From Theocolax elegans (lineage: Eukaryota; Arthropoda; Insecta; Hymenoptera; Cerocephalidae): DNA of 64,000 nucleotides. The translations under genes were made by a program, and so were the position numbers. This document shows positions 8,832-22,539 of the stretch, piece by piece. The first letter of the stretch is position 1; the number at the start of each line of letters is the position of its first letter. The notes under the pieces are model-generated. The model had not been told where the DNA came from. It saw only the letters and a program-made list of their open reading frames with translations, and ran no database searches. The DNA lies in NCBI GenBank assembly GCA_026168455.1, contig CM047427.1, positions 85,218,670-85,282,669 of the forward strand, read 5' to 3'.

Positions 8832-11800
8832 CTGGCAAGAGACCAAAAAAATAACGTACGTAGTATCATCCCGTTTGTAATTTTTTACATGTCACGCAAA
8901 GCCACGCATCAGCCCAGGCAAACATGCAACGATTTTGTGCGTCGAACGACGATGTAATAATATATAATTACACAAGCGCTTTCGGTATTGTTCGTATAAA
9001 CGAATTCCTAACAAAATGGACTATATTCAAGATTCGGTTAAAGTGTTATCTTACGATTTTATTTGTATAAGCCCTTTGTCAATTAATTGTGACGAAAGAA
9101 ATGCAGATTAAAATTATAATTATTTTTTTCTAATAGTTTATGTTTGGCGCCATTTTGAATCGGTTATATCAATTCGTTACGTATATGTTTTCTTATCTTC
9201 ACTCGAGTATGTAGAATTTATCCGACCATGTGCTTACAAGAAACGAAAACCATAAGGAAAAATCCTTCTGTCTAATTTTAGCCAGACGTCGAGTCATTTT
9301 ATCAGGAATTCCTTTATACATCGCAATACATTGTTGATAATAATATTCAAGATTTACAAGTTGTCCAGTCGACATCATTAATATTTCTCACAAGGTACGT
9401 AATACTTTTTTACCGTAGTACGACGTTAAGATAAATATCGTTTCGTAATAAATTTGGTAACAAGCATTACAAACATGATAAGGTAAAAAATGTGGTGCTG
9501 TTAGACGAATCTATAAACAACAAAATAGGCAGAAATAAATATCATATAAGAAAATATATTCATCTGGTCGGGTAATTAAATAGTATATATTACAAATCTA
9601 GGGAGGTAAAGAATTTGCGACTCGATAGCACACGTATGTTAATTTTATTAGCATTACTATTATTATTAGCAAACGTGTACTATGGGAACGCCATTTTATT
9701 TCCCTTGGTGTGTATACTATTTTTTTCAACAACGAAGCCGAAACTGCATCTTCGCGATACGGGCGCAGGGGGCAAAAATTGCAGTTTCGGCCCGTTGATG
9801 AAAAAAATATTACACCTTGTGTAACTAATGATGAAAACCGCCATCCTCGTGTAAAAGTTAAAAGATTTATACGCTTCATCGTTCTTCCGTCACAAAAAGC
9901 AGGTGAGCGCATGCTGCATAAGCTATATATCATTGACTATTGTGCCTCTAAGATGCAACAAAACTAACTCGTGTTTCTGAGGTGCACGATGAAACTGACA
10001 TTTTCATGATACCTTTTGATTTTTTTTACTATAATGATATTCGTAACGTTTACAATTTGTCTCGTTCGGTATTGTTAATCTACTGCGTCTTGATAACATA
10101 CGATTATCTCATGAAAATGCGATACCCGTTTGTTTTAAAACTATTGATGTACAGCCATAATCAATTTAAATCAAATAAGGAGCTTAAAATAATTAGACGT
10201 GTCACAAAATATAAAAAACACATACAAATTAAACATTTAACACACAAACAAACATTAATACATATTTTCCTGGTAAAAAAGACGATTGAAAATAATTTAT
10301 AGATAACGATGATTTTTTAGTACCGAGTATTATAAATGAAAATTAGAATATGCCATAAATTTGAAGTTGAAGTGAGTATTCAACGCTTTATAGTACAAAA
10401 TTAAGTGGTTTGAGACTGTTTTCATTTAGAAACTTGTGCGAATTTCTATCAGGATGTCAACACTTCCGTTATTAGATTCAAAGGCCAACTAATTCGTTGC
10501 ATCCTCTTATAACTTTCAGAAAATTAATTAAAATTATGCTTAAGCATCTACGTTCCGAAAGGTACGTTGCTAGACTTTACGTCGATGCTTTTTTACCAGG
10601 TAAAATAAATAATATAGACACGGTTGAAAACGTTATACACATTTAACTTTATACCCAAGTGACCTAACTTCTCTTCGTACATCATAAATACCAGTTAGCA
10701 TCGATTTTATGCCGTGCTTATTGAAGAGAATGAATATGTCCATAAAAATAGATAACTATTTTCTGACATACATATATTTAGGTCACGTTAGGCTAAAATT
10801 TCATATAAATATGTATCTTTATTCAACGGTTACAATGTCATCAAGGGTTGTAGTTTTTTACTGTTAGGTTGTTACTAAACAATAGTCAACATAATTTAGA
10901 CAAATACGAAATAAAGCAAAGTAAACAAGACAATGTACAATTACACATTAATTTGAACGCAGTATTTTGGTATTAGACTCTTGGATTAATATCGAAGTTT
11001 GATTAGCCTTACGAGTTATTTGGTACAACGTTTTTATTTACTTGGAATTTATAAAAATAAGCGGATAAGCATTATCTTGTAATGCAGAGAAAACACTTAG
11101 ATAACTAAATAAAAATACATCATACATATTCACATACGCTCTAAAACTACGTAGTCGTTATAAGAAATAATATTTTGGAGAAACATTAATGGTTAAAAAA
11201 TTCGTTCCTTTGTTACTAAGGAAACCATTTCCGGAATAAATTCTTTTTGGAAGATATTGATACACCAATGATAAAAAAGGGAAATCTTCCAAACATTGAG
11301 TGGTACATTGACAACAATTATTTTACCAAAATCTTAAATACCAATACTGCAATTCTTTTACTCTTCGAATAAATTATTCTTTTAATATGATACATCATTG
11401 TATATATTATGTAATCTTGTAAACTGATAAAGTCACCGATACATTAGCAGCAGTGAATATTATCGTCGCCATTAAAATACGCCGAACGTATCAACCCTCG
11501 TTGGAAAAAAAAATTGTTATTTTTGGCATCGTCGTAAATAACACGATTAAGCACAAGACAATAATAAAACGAGCCGAAATAAAAATAATGATTGAACATA
11601 ACAAAAATATAAAAAGGAAGCCATCGTTATGATGCCCACCCATCGCGGATTATTTGTAAACATTACGTCTGTTTGCGAATGAAAGATGGCAGATGCGTGT
11701 GCGAATCGATACTGATCTTGAGCTCTACATGAATCGATACATAGAGCGATCGCATCGCCACTACCGATTAAAAAAGTGAGAAAAAAACGGTGTAATAATA

Positions 11801-12146
11801 GGTAAAGAAAAAAAAAACCACTACCTCGAGGGTCTTCGAGGGTACAAGGTTCGGTCATCTCAAAGTGAACGATCAAGTCGACAAGTACATATATATATAG
11901 AGAGAGAGACAAAATACATATAAGTATAAACAATGGTATATACACAAAGAGAAGGTATTGAAGAATATACCCGCGAGGAGGTATGGGGAGCGCCCCCTCG
12001 CGCCGGTACATTGCGTAATATAAGATAGATAAGACACAGTTAGCGCATGTACGAGTGGAGTGTGGGGAATGGCGGGAGAAAGAGGAAGGGATCGGGGAGA
12101 GGGGATGACGAGGGAGGGGAGAGGCGTTTGTGTGCGCGTGGGCTAC
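8832..12146 (-). other. Ca-beta: Ca-beta intron (about 3.3 kb)
   Basis: Phase 1 intron between the SH3/HOOK exon and the HOOK exon. It contains a moderately GC-rich patch at 9600-9970 with a near-perfect hairpin (9705-9817). A purine-rich patch at 11890-12140 lies just downstream of the exon at 12147. A 215-codon minus-strand frame at 11547-12194 is exon read-through plus intron and carries no family motif. The rest shows nothing recognisable. Confidence 0.85.
9705..9817. repeat. Hairpin with ~40-base stem
   Basis: The left arm (9705-9748) and the reverse complement of the right arm (9780-9817) share TTTTTTTCA, CAACG, GCCGAAACTGCA and GGTGT, with two small gaps. The loop of about 31 bases is GC-rich (9749-9779). 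The total of about 113 bases suits a small foldback element or an RNA hairpin of precursor-microRNA size. It lies inside a Ca-beta intron, so it would be transcribed with the gene if read on the minus strand. I recognise no known microRNA. Confidence 0.65.
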
Positions 12147-12360
12147 CTGGTGTGGGCGGTGTGGAACCTCGTGAGGGCATACCGCTCTCACCAAGGTTCC
12201 CCGAAGACCCTCCGTGCTTGCTCGTATAGAGGCCCTTGGTACCGCGTGTCGCGCTCGCCTGGACCCGCAGGGCCTCCAGCTTGACCGGCGACGGTATGAA
12301 GCCGACCTCGCATCCCTCCTTCACGAGCCTGCCGATCCACCAGTTGTTGTCGTATTTCTC
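12147..12360 (-). CDS. Ca-beta: Ca-beta exon: SH3 C-terminal half and HOOK start
   Basis: This exon encodes residues 80-150 plus one base of codon 151. It starts [16 protein letters not shown], continues [13 protein letters not shown] (end of the SH3 core) and then a Ser/Gly/Pro-rich linker containing [18 protein letters not shown] and STPPTP. The WWIGR and GFIPSP blocks are diagnostic of the CACNB SH3 domain. This SH3 domain packs against the GK domain, as in MAGUK scaffolds. The acceptor is TGTAG before 12360 (phase 0) and the donor is CACCAG|GTAGCC after 12147 (phase 1), whose G joins GT of the next exon to make Gly. Open frames on the plus strand across this stretch are shadows of this GC-rich exon. 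Confidence 0.96.
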
Positions 12361-13421
12361 CTACACGGACCGACCGGATTTTTATAACAAACAACAAAAC
12401 AATTCTAGATACCATCGCGGTCGTAAAACATTTCAGATTTCTGCAAGGTATCTTTGGCAATATAAATTGGTATTATCGTCTTCTATGGAAAATTTTTAAA
12501 TTCCCTCTCTTTTTGCATTACCGATCATTTTAATCGGACCCGCCCGATTTGAAGTTTTCTTGTGTTGCAATACTGATACAGTTTACCCAGGGTAATCGTC
12601 TCCTTGATGATAAGCGTGTTATTAACTTCCGAGATATAGGTCACTCGAGGCTTTTGGTCTATGAGATTATATTACGAGCATTAACATTATTTCAGAATGC
12701 ATTTACATTTATCTAGACCTAATTATCGCTGCATTATTCACTTTTATAATGATTGTTACACTGTTTCGTGGACTTGATCTGTCACAGTAATATTACAACA
12801 TTATGAAGCAATGCAATGATATCTGTGTACGCCGTAAACGGCCACCCGATTACGAAAAATATTTGTTTCAGTAATTCATGTTTCATCCAAACATTTATTA
12901 ATAAAGAACGTTAATATTGTCACTGTTTAACAAAGAATTTATTTGAAACTTTAATCTCGATGTCCATTATCATCTTCTATTTCGTAATTTTTAATTTAGT
13001 TAAGTAATTTCACAGTGTATCTGCTGTATTACAGTTTCTTCTTAATTTTTGCTAATAAAGTAAAATCCATCGGAACGTTGTTAAATTATTTATTGTTACT
13101 ATTTGTTCAAGAGATACATAAAAAGTTACGTCAGATACTGTAGAATTATTTCCTGATTACGTAACCCGCTACTCCAATGATTATCTTCATTTCGTAAAAA
13201 TATGATAAGACGGTATTTAAATAGTGAACGGGCTATATTCTCTTAAAATTATAATACGAAGAATCTTTATACATTATTCCAATAAACAATCCAAAGTATA
13301 TTGCCATAATGTACCAGCATTATCTTCGGAACCTTGACAAATTTAGCATCATGGAAAAAACGAATCCTATGTAAATTATGGATATGAAGGATGGTGGTGA
13401 ATTTGTGCATCACTAAGTTAC
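12361..13421 (-). other. Ca-beta: Ca-beta intron (about 1.06 kb)
   Basis: Phase 0 intron splitting the SH3 domain between FLHIK and EKYDNN, an intron position expected for the family. It is AT-rich, and I see nothing else in it. Confidence 0.9.
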
Positions 13422-13541
13422 CTTGATGTGGAGAAAGTCTCGGACTTCGAAACTGACGGCAGAACCGTGAACAGGCGAATCGTCGTCGATAGATCCGTCA
13501 TAGCTGACATTCGTTCGCACCGCGAACGCTACCGGTTTCTC
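13422..13541 (-). CDS. Ca-beta: Ca-beta exon: SH3 N-terminal half
   Basis: A 120-base exon coding exactly 40 residues (40-79 of the assembled partial protein). It begins [16 protein letters not shown], which is the first strand of the CACNB SH3 domain, passes through an acidic loop ([10 protein letters not shown]) and ends [18 protein letters not shown] and DFLHIK are near-invariant in the family. The acceptor is CATTTCAG before 13541 and the donor is ATCAAG|GTAACT after 13422; both junctions are phase 0. It is the entry of the structured core of the beta subunit, which acts at the inner face of the plasma membrane with the pore-forming alpha1 subunit. Confidence 0.96.
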
Positions 13542-16500
13542 CTGAAATGAAAATTATTTGTTTTTCTCTTTTACATGGTAACACAATGATTCGCCATTGT
13601 GTTGAATTCTGTTTAATAAACTCAGAGCATCATGAGATAAGAGGAGTAGTGGGAAAACAGCGGTATTTTCGTACGTGTAGAAAAGTTAATAATGTAAAGC
13701 ATAATATTTCATCTGAATGTGGAACTAATTTACGAATACCTCGAGGCTCTCATTTTGAATATCTTAGTTTTTTTTAGCTTCTTCTCTAGGGTGGTTCATT
13801 AAATTTATAAAACAAGATATTCATAAACGTGTATGTCAAAATTATAATTTTTGTAAAAAACAAATTCACTAATACCGACGAACTAAATATTTAGAAAAGT
13901 GATTACTCGGAGAGAAAAATATTAGAACCATTACAAATAAATTGAGAATAAAATTTAGTATAAAGTACTGACACGTGCGTCGTGCTGTTGTGGTACTAAA
14001 GTGAAGTATAACGTTCATGGTAAAAATTGACAGAAACAATTGACAAATATAAGATTATATTTTACTTTAGGTTAGTTAAATAGCTTTACAAATTCATTAA
14101 AGTACTTAATTAAATATATACTTAAATCAAAATGAAGGACGTAATACACACTTAACAATATAAGAAATATAATACAAGAAATAGATGTGTATTTATATGT
14201 TAGATTAGGTTAGTATGTAAATAACATTAGTGACTACTGGTTATATAAAAATAATGAATATTAACAAAAGTATTTATATGAAATAAGTCCACTGTTTTAT
14301 TTAATACAATATCAATGTAATGAGGAACGGTTATTTACGTACTATCCAGTGGACGCAGACGCGTCTTTTGATTTGAAACTAATATCTATACATATATACA
14401 TAGATACATCTTAGCGATACGTTTTTGTTTCAGCTTATCTCACGCGAGAGGAAAAATTAGAAGAAGTTCGTGGTAGAAATTTCATGTATTTCTCTACATT
14501 CGTTAATATAAAATATTACAAGTACTTTATGACCGTAAAATTTAAATTTATTTGTAAACTGAGAATAAATATGACTTGTGGCAAATGATTATCATTAACT
14601 ATTAATGAATGTTGATTGGATTTTGAGTGAATTGAATATTCTTGAATTTGTTATTAATAGTTAACACCGGATTTATTTGTAGTGACTGAAGAATTATAAT
14701 CAATTGTATAACATTTAAACTCCATAAATTTCTTTATAAAAATGAATTATATACATATTATTTCTATATACTCAAAACATAAGATAAGCGTTGGTTACTT
14801 TCACGTTGCTAGGGCGATTGCGCATGCACGTAAAGACGTTTCACGACGTCAACTTTTTAAATTTATATTCATTAACTACTAAGTCATATACATTTGGTAC
14901 AAATATCACGAAAATTTTATCCTTCAATTGAATGGTGACTTATATATAAGTTTTTCTTTTTTTTTAATAAATGACGCTAATGGTGTATCTGTCCAATAAA
15001 TTTTTTATTTTAATTATTTCTGAAGAGGATCATAAAAATATATGGTCAACACGTTGAAAAGTAAAAAATGTATTGAACTGATACAGCCTTAGTGCCATTT
15101 ATTTGAAATAACTACTACTCCGTCATCAGAAGCAATTTATCAAGATTTTCTATTTTTCAGTATAATAAATTTAAAAGTTATTATTTATAAAATTCCACAA
15201 AAAACGGGATCCCGCGATTACCATGAATTTAACAGTAAGTTTTCTAATATATTTATCTCCGTGTTCTTACATAATTTAGTTACAAACGCATTATCGTACT
15301 TGTTACGAAACACTACTGTAGTATACATAAAATTATATTGATAATTTCTACATTTTCTGTTAGTGAGGCATTGTTGCATTAAAATAGCTTAATTAAAAGG
15401 TATAATTGTAAACAGCATATTAGTAATTAAAAACACATTGTTCTAACCGCATAACGTGACCTAACGAGATCAAGATAAACATCATGAAAATGACGTGAGT
15501 CTAAATAGAAAAATAACGATTTATAAAGCAACACTAAGTAGAAGCAATTCGCGTTATTAAATGACTTCTTAGTATTCGGGTTAACTCGCAGTGTAGGCTT
15601 AAACACTCGTATTGATTATGCCTCTAAGCGTCATGTTCGATAAATTTAATGCGCGCTTTAATTAATAAATCCATCAGGGAATATGATGGCTACGTACGCA
15701 GCTTATTCGTAATATTAATACAAAGGTCAGAGGATTTAATACCGTAAATGTCCTATAAGTTTCGTCATGCTTAAGAATTTTTGATATATAAAAGGAAAGA
15801 TGTACGCGTACGAGTATGTGTGGTAAGGTTTCTTTATTGACGCGTTTCTATCACATCATTTTTCACATTTCCTGGCCTGGATTACTTTCCATTCTAGAGG
15901 CCTCCCACGTGCCATCGCAACCGTCAACCCCTCCGTATACGTTCACCTTCACTGACATGTTTTCCATTTCTAATGCAAATATGCTTGTTTACCGTTATAC
16001 GAGCATCAACAACTGAGTTGTTACCAGGTTACTACTACCATGCCTTTTCTTATTTTTATTGACGGGTAAGTTAAGAGCCATTAAATTACCAGAGAAAATT
16101 TGTTTACCGGTACTTTTTTCTTCGCTAGATATTTTATGCACGAGAAGACATTCGTGTGGAAATGCACTAAATAATCGAAAGAGTCGCTTTTTATAGATAA
16201 TAAAATTACAATGTATTTTCTCTTCTAGTAGTTACAAGAACTTTAAAAGATATATACATATAACCATGACCTTCCTAAGAATAACGTTGACGTGATCTGC
16301 ATTATAAAAAAAAAAGAAAAAATTCTAGCGCCGAGGTGAAATCGCGTCGATATTTCTCAGGCTCTAAGAGTTTCCCTTTGATACGCAGAAAAGGTTGATG
16401 TGTCGTCTCGTAGAAAAGCTAACGGAGCAAAAGATCGACGGCTACCCCTTGGAATCCCATGGGGTGTGAAAGAGTTTGCTCCAAAGGGGGAAAGAAAAAA

Positions 16501-16545
16501 GACAGGCAGGCGAGGAGGGAAAAATGGGAGAACAAATGAACTCAC
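13542..16545 (-). other. Ca-beta: Ca-beta intron (about 3.0 kb)
   Basis: Phase 0 intron, AT-rich throughout. I looked for further exons and structured elements and see nothing that I can support. Confidence 0.88.
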
Positions 16546-16662
16546 CCTGGCTTTGTCGAGTTGATTGAGGGCCTGCTTCTCTTTCTCGCGGCGCAAGCTC
16601 TCTTTCTCTTCGTCCAGCGAGAGATCCGAACTCGGCTGCGAGTAGTTCGAGTCTGCCGAGCC
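16546..16662 (-). CDS. Ca-beta: Ca-beta exon: first recognised (pre-SH3 helix)
   Basis: This exon encodes residues 1-39 of the assembled part. It begins GSADSNYSQPSSDLSLDEEK and then a charged helical run (LRREKEKQALNQLDKAR) leading into the SH3 domain. The GSADS start and the DxSLxEE/REKE run are the known CACNB pattern just before SH3. The acceptor is TATTTTCCAG before 16662 and the donor is GCCAGG|GTGAGT after 16546; both are phase 0. The exon lacks a start codon, so the amino terminus lies in upstream exon(s) not identified. In the family the preceding residues vary by isoform through alternative first exons, so several promoters are possible. A longer minus-strand open frame here (16357-16725) is only exon plus read-through. 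Confidence 0.94.
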
Positions 16663-19600
16663 CTGGAAAATAAATAATATGATTATTATTTCGATTAATT
16701 CAATTCTTACTTTGTTATCCAACACTCAAATTGTCACATGGAATATTACAATGGATCAATCCAAGACGCCATTACACAATAACTTCCCGAGATAAAATGT
16801 GTAATCCACGTTTAATAGTTACAAAAAAGTAGACCAATTAAATTCCTCAAATTATAGAACGCAATGTTTTAGTGTAAATTCAATGTACAATGCATTTGTC
16901 GCAATTGTAATAAAAATTGCCAGTTTAATAAATCACAAACGTCAAGTTCTCTCACCATAAAATTTATCAAACGGTTTAAGTAAAAACGACAACTCTTGAA
17001 GGACTAAGGACATGACAAAAATATCACAAGATAATATGGGAATGGTTCATGATGTACGCTGTTTCAATACTGCGAGGTTTTGAGTAGCTGAGTCGGAGTA
17101 AGTTATTTGGAAAAATCGATTACCACTTGTGTCCTTTGAAAGTAATTCGATAATAATGCTTCTCTCGAGTCCTAGGTGAGCCTCTTGACTCATTAATTTA
17201 CAAAATCAAATAAATAACAAGTGGATTTTGCAATAATTGATTCATCCATCTATGCATCGGAGTATCGACCGGCGACATTAATTTCAAACGTACCTTTTTA
17301 CTAGTAATAGAGCGAACGAGAATACGAGATCGATTCACCCGTTTATGTAAGAACCTCTATGTCTCGTTGATCATTGTTTTAAATTATATAGTATGCACTA
17401 AAGATATGTTATGTAAATTGTATATGCACTATTTCTTTAATTTTTGTGAACTATTTCAAATTTAAATAACTAAAGACAATCTTGCGCGCAGCTTGCATTT
17501 TTGTTAAATGTTTTAATAAAACTTTTGTTTTACCCGTTTCCATAGATACCAATCAAATCACATTTTAAGAGGCTTCACATCATTTTTTAAATAAAAGAAT
17601 AAAGAATTAAAAATGTGTAGTTAAATAAATTCCGTTAAAAGGCTCTTTGAGAAATATTAAATTCAACTAGTAACAGCTGACGTGTTAAATGCTTTATCTT
17701 CTGTTTCTTCCAATATTATTATAAGGGTAATTTTCGAAAAATTCTAGCAACCTAATTTCTTCATGCAGTACGCTTACTCGATTGAGAATGGTATACTTTA
17801 TCAATGAACCTAAGTATGCTTGATTAAATCTGATAACCATGATGAATTTTAGTTAAAACTTTATCAAGTCAAATTCTCAATATGTAAAAGTCAATGAGGC
17901 GAAAGTGCAAAGACAGATCGTTGACTTAACCTGTAACTATAGGTAATTTAATTTTATTTATGACGTAAGATCCGATTGGTAGACGTACATGCTAAAATTA
18001 CTAATCAATATTCTGTAAATATTTAGTATAGTATTTATAATTTAACAAACAACACGAATTATCTTTTTTTCAGAAAAACAACCTAACAATAATTGGCATA
18101 ATATCGGGGACGAAAGATCATCTTACTGCGCCGTTGCTTCACAGACATCGATAAATCCAAGTACCAATAACATGAGGTTGTTACACATCTCCTTAAATTT
18201 TGTTCATTCCAAAATAAGAACTAAGGATAACTATTTAGATACCATCCAAATTAAGAGGAGTCTGTGTGCAGGATAATGCGGAGAAAGACAACGAAATCGC
18301 ACAATTCGAGATGCGAGGGAAAAAAGGGGGCAGGTAAGTTCCTTGGCAAAAGATTTGATTTTGGAGCTAGGATTCGGTCGGTGCGAGGGTCGTTGCCATA
18401 GCAACTCTCTCTATCTCTCTCTCACTCCCTTTCTTTCTCTCTCGTCTCGACCTCTCCCTGTCCACGGTCTTTACACATCATTGACGAAACGAGAAAATTT
18501 CGTGTCGTTGATTTACAAACAATGGGACGCATAGACTCATCCTTCGATTGATACCTTAACGAAATGCGCGATCTCGATATTGTAATCAACGCTTGACACG
18601 TGCTTTCTCCTTGTTTTTATTGACACATTTTTTATGAAGGCTTGGATCAAAAATATTGCGCTCGCTATGTTATAGACAGGTGTTTGATAAATATATTCGA
18701 TACATACGTTACAGTTCTATTTGTTCTTAACTCAGTCGGTTTTGATAGAAATTTATAATTATAAGTCTTTTGTATAACTCTTTTTCTTTTAAATAAGAAT
18801 TCGGCGAAATAATATTGTAAACATTGTACGATATTGATATTAGAAGTCTGAAGAAGGTAGCATTGTCTACCGAAACGTTACAAAAAAAGAAAAATGTGTT
18901 AAAATTTTCTTTTTTTACCTTCATTTCTGACTTGGGAAGATCGATAAATTCTAATCATGCCGGTATAAAATATACCAAGTGATAAAATCAAAATTTCAAC
19001 ATTTAAATAAGAAATCAAAGGAGAATACATAGAATTAAATAGATTAACGTTACTAATTAAAGTAATAACGTTAGCGTTTCTTAATATATTTTGTTTCTTT
19101 CTTGCAAAAAATATACTCATACCGTAATTTTTCATCATAAAAAGCAATGTCGTACAAATCATTAATGTTTATTTATAGTTGTCGCATAATTTAACTTTCA
19201 TATGTGACTTAAATAGATATCAACTGGAATGACTTAGTCAACTATTATGCAACTTCTTATGGACACCTCTAATATTTGAATTTTCATAAAAGATTATAAC
19301 GTAAAAAATAGTTCAGAAGGAACTAACACAAAATCGATTACCGACTCAAAAATAAACACATCTTATTTTACTACTCTACACATTCTATAGAGTATAGAAA
19401 CCTACAAAGCATTAAATCTATATCCAACAACAAATAAAACCGCAACATTATTCCCGCATGTATAATAATATTAACCCGCAACAAGTTTGCATACATTAAT
19501 TCTCAAATAAAATAATTTATAGTAATTTTTATTTTTGCGCAGAACTCTACTAACATTTTTTGACAAATTACTATTAAATATAAGTCAATATTTATCTAAA

Positions 19601-22199
19601 AAATAACATGTTTTATAATACAAATTATGTTAATATTTTTTACATCAGTAGCTCAACTGAATGTTTTTATTAAAAACGGTTCCTGTCGTTTCAGTTATTT
19701 AATTTACGTTTATTTAATAATTTTTCATTATTAGCAAGCTGATAATCTTAATAATAAAATTAAAATAAATAGACAACGTGTTCTATTGGATAGTGCTATT
19801 TTTAACTTAAAATATAAATAACAATAACGAGATTTAAAGAATAAAAAAATTAATTGAACCTTAATTTTGAAAACCCATATGTACTTTAATAATTCATGTA
19901 ATTATATTTTTAGTTACATAATTTAAATGTTATTATGATTTAATACGAAAAACATTGAAATTGATTAAAAAAGAGGCTTGATTTTTTGCATACTTTTTGT
20001 GAACTAAAAGCATGAGGGGGTAAAATTGGTTAAAATTCAGGTACATAACTAAACGGAAACTCCCGAAGACAAATCGACTTGACGCCGCGAGATTATTTTA
20101 GCTGCCCCATTTTCTCGACGCGGCGTTCGATTGTCCGCGGAAACTACCCGACTCGCGGAACCCCCATTGTTATATATACGGCCGCGTTTTTCCTACCTTC
20201 GAGCGCGCAGGTGATTCCTCAGTTGCGGAGACCCGCAATAAATAAAACGTCGATGCGCGCAGCTCGTGTGGAACAACAGCGTTATTTTAGCGACAATAGG
20301 CTCTCGAAGGTTCCTGCGTCGAAGGCCGTAGGGGAAAAATTTTCTATCGCACCGACGACGAGCTTACACTTTCAAAGGCATAGACTAACTAGATTTTTTT
20401 ATTTTTAATTATGTAAAATTTATGAAGTTTAATATAAAACGTGTAGCAAGAGGAGTACAGAAAATATACTGCAGCTAATACACTTAAAGTACTAGGTAAT
20501 TTTTAACAACTAAAATAAGAAAATTTTAACACCCACAAATAGTGCCTAAGTATTTAAATTATTTTGTATAATATTTTTGTACATGCACACAAATAACTCT
20601 CATGTTTTTTGGTGAACAAATCCAAGATGTGTAATGTTTGAGTGTACATTCCACTCTATGCCAAAACGTTTAGTATTGAGATAATGAAAATTAAAGTAGA
20701 ACTACTCTGTTTTGTTTTATATACAAATACTATCTAATTCTAAGATATTATTATAAAATTATTACCACATGATAAATTTTAATTTTTGCTAACAGCGTGT
20801 GCTTGAAAATTAAGTTTAACAAATTACGCTATTCGATATTCGAATTAAAATTTTTTATTTATGACGGCTGCGTGTTGTTAAATTTATACAACCTTGTCGA
20901 ACGATCTTGAAAATTGTAATTTGTATAATTAAAATAATAATACTTGTAATATAATTTTATAATAAATCATGCATCTATTTTCGAATTTTTTCAATTACAA
21001 ATAAAGATGAAGGATTAACCAAACCTAGTACGGTCAAAAATTGAACAAATACTATGTAGTGTAAGGAGGTAACGAGGTGAAAGAAAAAATAGTTTGTTCG
21101 AGGAATTTAAAAGCTGAAACCTGTACGTACGTTCGTATCAATTTTGAAAATCTAAAGTATAACGTAATTCGCTAGTCTTGATCGACCATGAAAATTAATA
21201 AGAACCGGCATTTCTCTGCGCTAATACGAGGTCCTACGCAGTGGTTTAGTTTTCAAGGTCAGAAACAAGAGCATTGGAAAAAGGCGATGCTTTTCATCGA
21301 TTGAGTTGGGGGAGCGTGTTTGCATTGCGCCAAGTAGAACCAGCCGAGTTTGATCGGACGTGAAGTGAGCCACGTATTTACAAACTTTTCCTTACGTCCG
21401 GTGCGGTTAATTTATTTAAAACATCACGTTCTCGCGCTTTACCTTCGACCAAGTTTCTAGGTTCCCACTACAAGTTTTATTGACTCGGTTAAACAATGAC
21501 GTTAGTATGTCGAAGATTCATTATTTGCTCTCTATATGAGCTTCTTGCATTTTTTACATTTTGGTAAGGTTAGAATATTTCTATTATTATTGCAAAAGTT
21601 TGAGGTATCGCATATACATTAAAGTATGGTGTACCCGATACCCAACGTTGCACGTAACGATATAAAGTTAGTACAGGGTAGTTTTAGTTTTAAAAACAGT
21701 CTAGTGCACGAAACAAAGTAAGAATTCGTTAAATATGTATTTGGTGAGTAATCAAAACATGCCAAGAATACAAGAAAGTAAAGGATAATGTTTTTTACTC
21801 TTTACTTTCATTTTACTTTAAAATTGTCTACATTTGTTTCAAAGTAATTATACTAATATATTGTACAATTTAAAACTGGTTTATTTTTTTAATAAACTCT
21901 ACTTGATTCATAAATACTGAAATGTCACGGTATATAAAGAAATATTGCATTTAATAGCGAAGGTGTATATTGCTACATCTAAAGTAATATTGTCTAATGT
22001 TGAATGAAAAAAAATAGAAAAATAAAACAGTATTTACCAACAAAAAAATAAACTAATTTGACTATATAAAAATTCTATGTTCTAAAAATTAACTAAAATA
22101 TTTCCGTATACTAGTTCACAGCTAAAAATTTGCTAGTTTCATTAATATCGGTAGGTAGACGATTGATCAAAGACTGATGTAATTATAAAAAAGAGAGGT
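16663..22199. other. Noncoding, probable Ca-beta 5' intron
   Basis: AT-rich sequence with no recognised exon. A CT-rich run lies at about 18405-18460. A GC-richer island at 20070-20370 leaves one plus-strand frame open for 109 codons but carries no family motif. These islands could be conserved regulatory DNA; nothing stronger can be said. Confidence 0.6.
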
Positions 22200-22219
22200 A
22201 GGTAACTGTGCCAATGTAT

Positions 22220-22500
22220 ATCAAGCCATAAATGAAAGGCTATTTAAACGAGAAAATTGGTCGTTTGGCATACCGTGATAAAAACGAAATTGTGGCTTCG
22301 TTTAACCTCAAAATGGGCAAGATACACCGAGGTATAAGAAATAAGAGTATAGATGAAAATTTAACTAGATTAAAGTATGGAAAGAATAGTAGTTTGTAAA
22401 AAAAGGTCGTCCGCGACGAGTAAAAAGTAAGTTGTTCATAAATCGTCGAATTACTGATTTTCTTAATATTAGAGGCATCCGTACGAAAGAGGTAGAATGG
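22220..22500 (+). mobile_element. Possible decayed Tc1-like transposase fragment
   Basis: Short plus-strand pieces, broken by stops and frame changes, read like the N-terminal DNA-binding part of a Tc1-type transposase. One piece contains KNEIVASFNLKMGKIHRGIRNKS. Another, in a different frame, contains a K-GRPRR hinge of the kind found between the two helix-turn-helix halves. No catalytic DDE region follows, because the sequence changes abruptly into the GC-rich island. No terminal repeats were found. The resemblance is by eye only. Confidence 0.2.
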
Positions 22501-22539
22501 TGGCCCTAGATTCGAGATTAGTCATCTCGGCAGCAATGC

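Noticed and set aside
11547..12194. 215-codon minus-strand frame
   Set aside because: It overlaps the 3' end of the Ca-beta exon 12147-12360 in a different frame and runs into intron; no domain, low-complexity Leu/Tyr/Ile segments.
18258..18332. Plus-strand exon-like stretch between TGTGCAG and GGCAG|GTAAGT
   Set aside because: Good splice-like edges but a short Lys/Arg-rich peptide with no homology and no partner exons seen.
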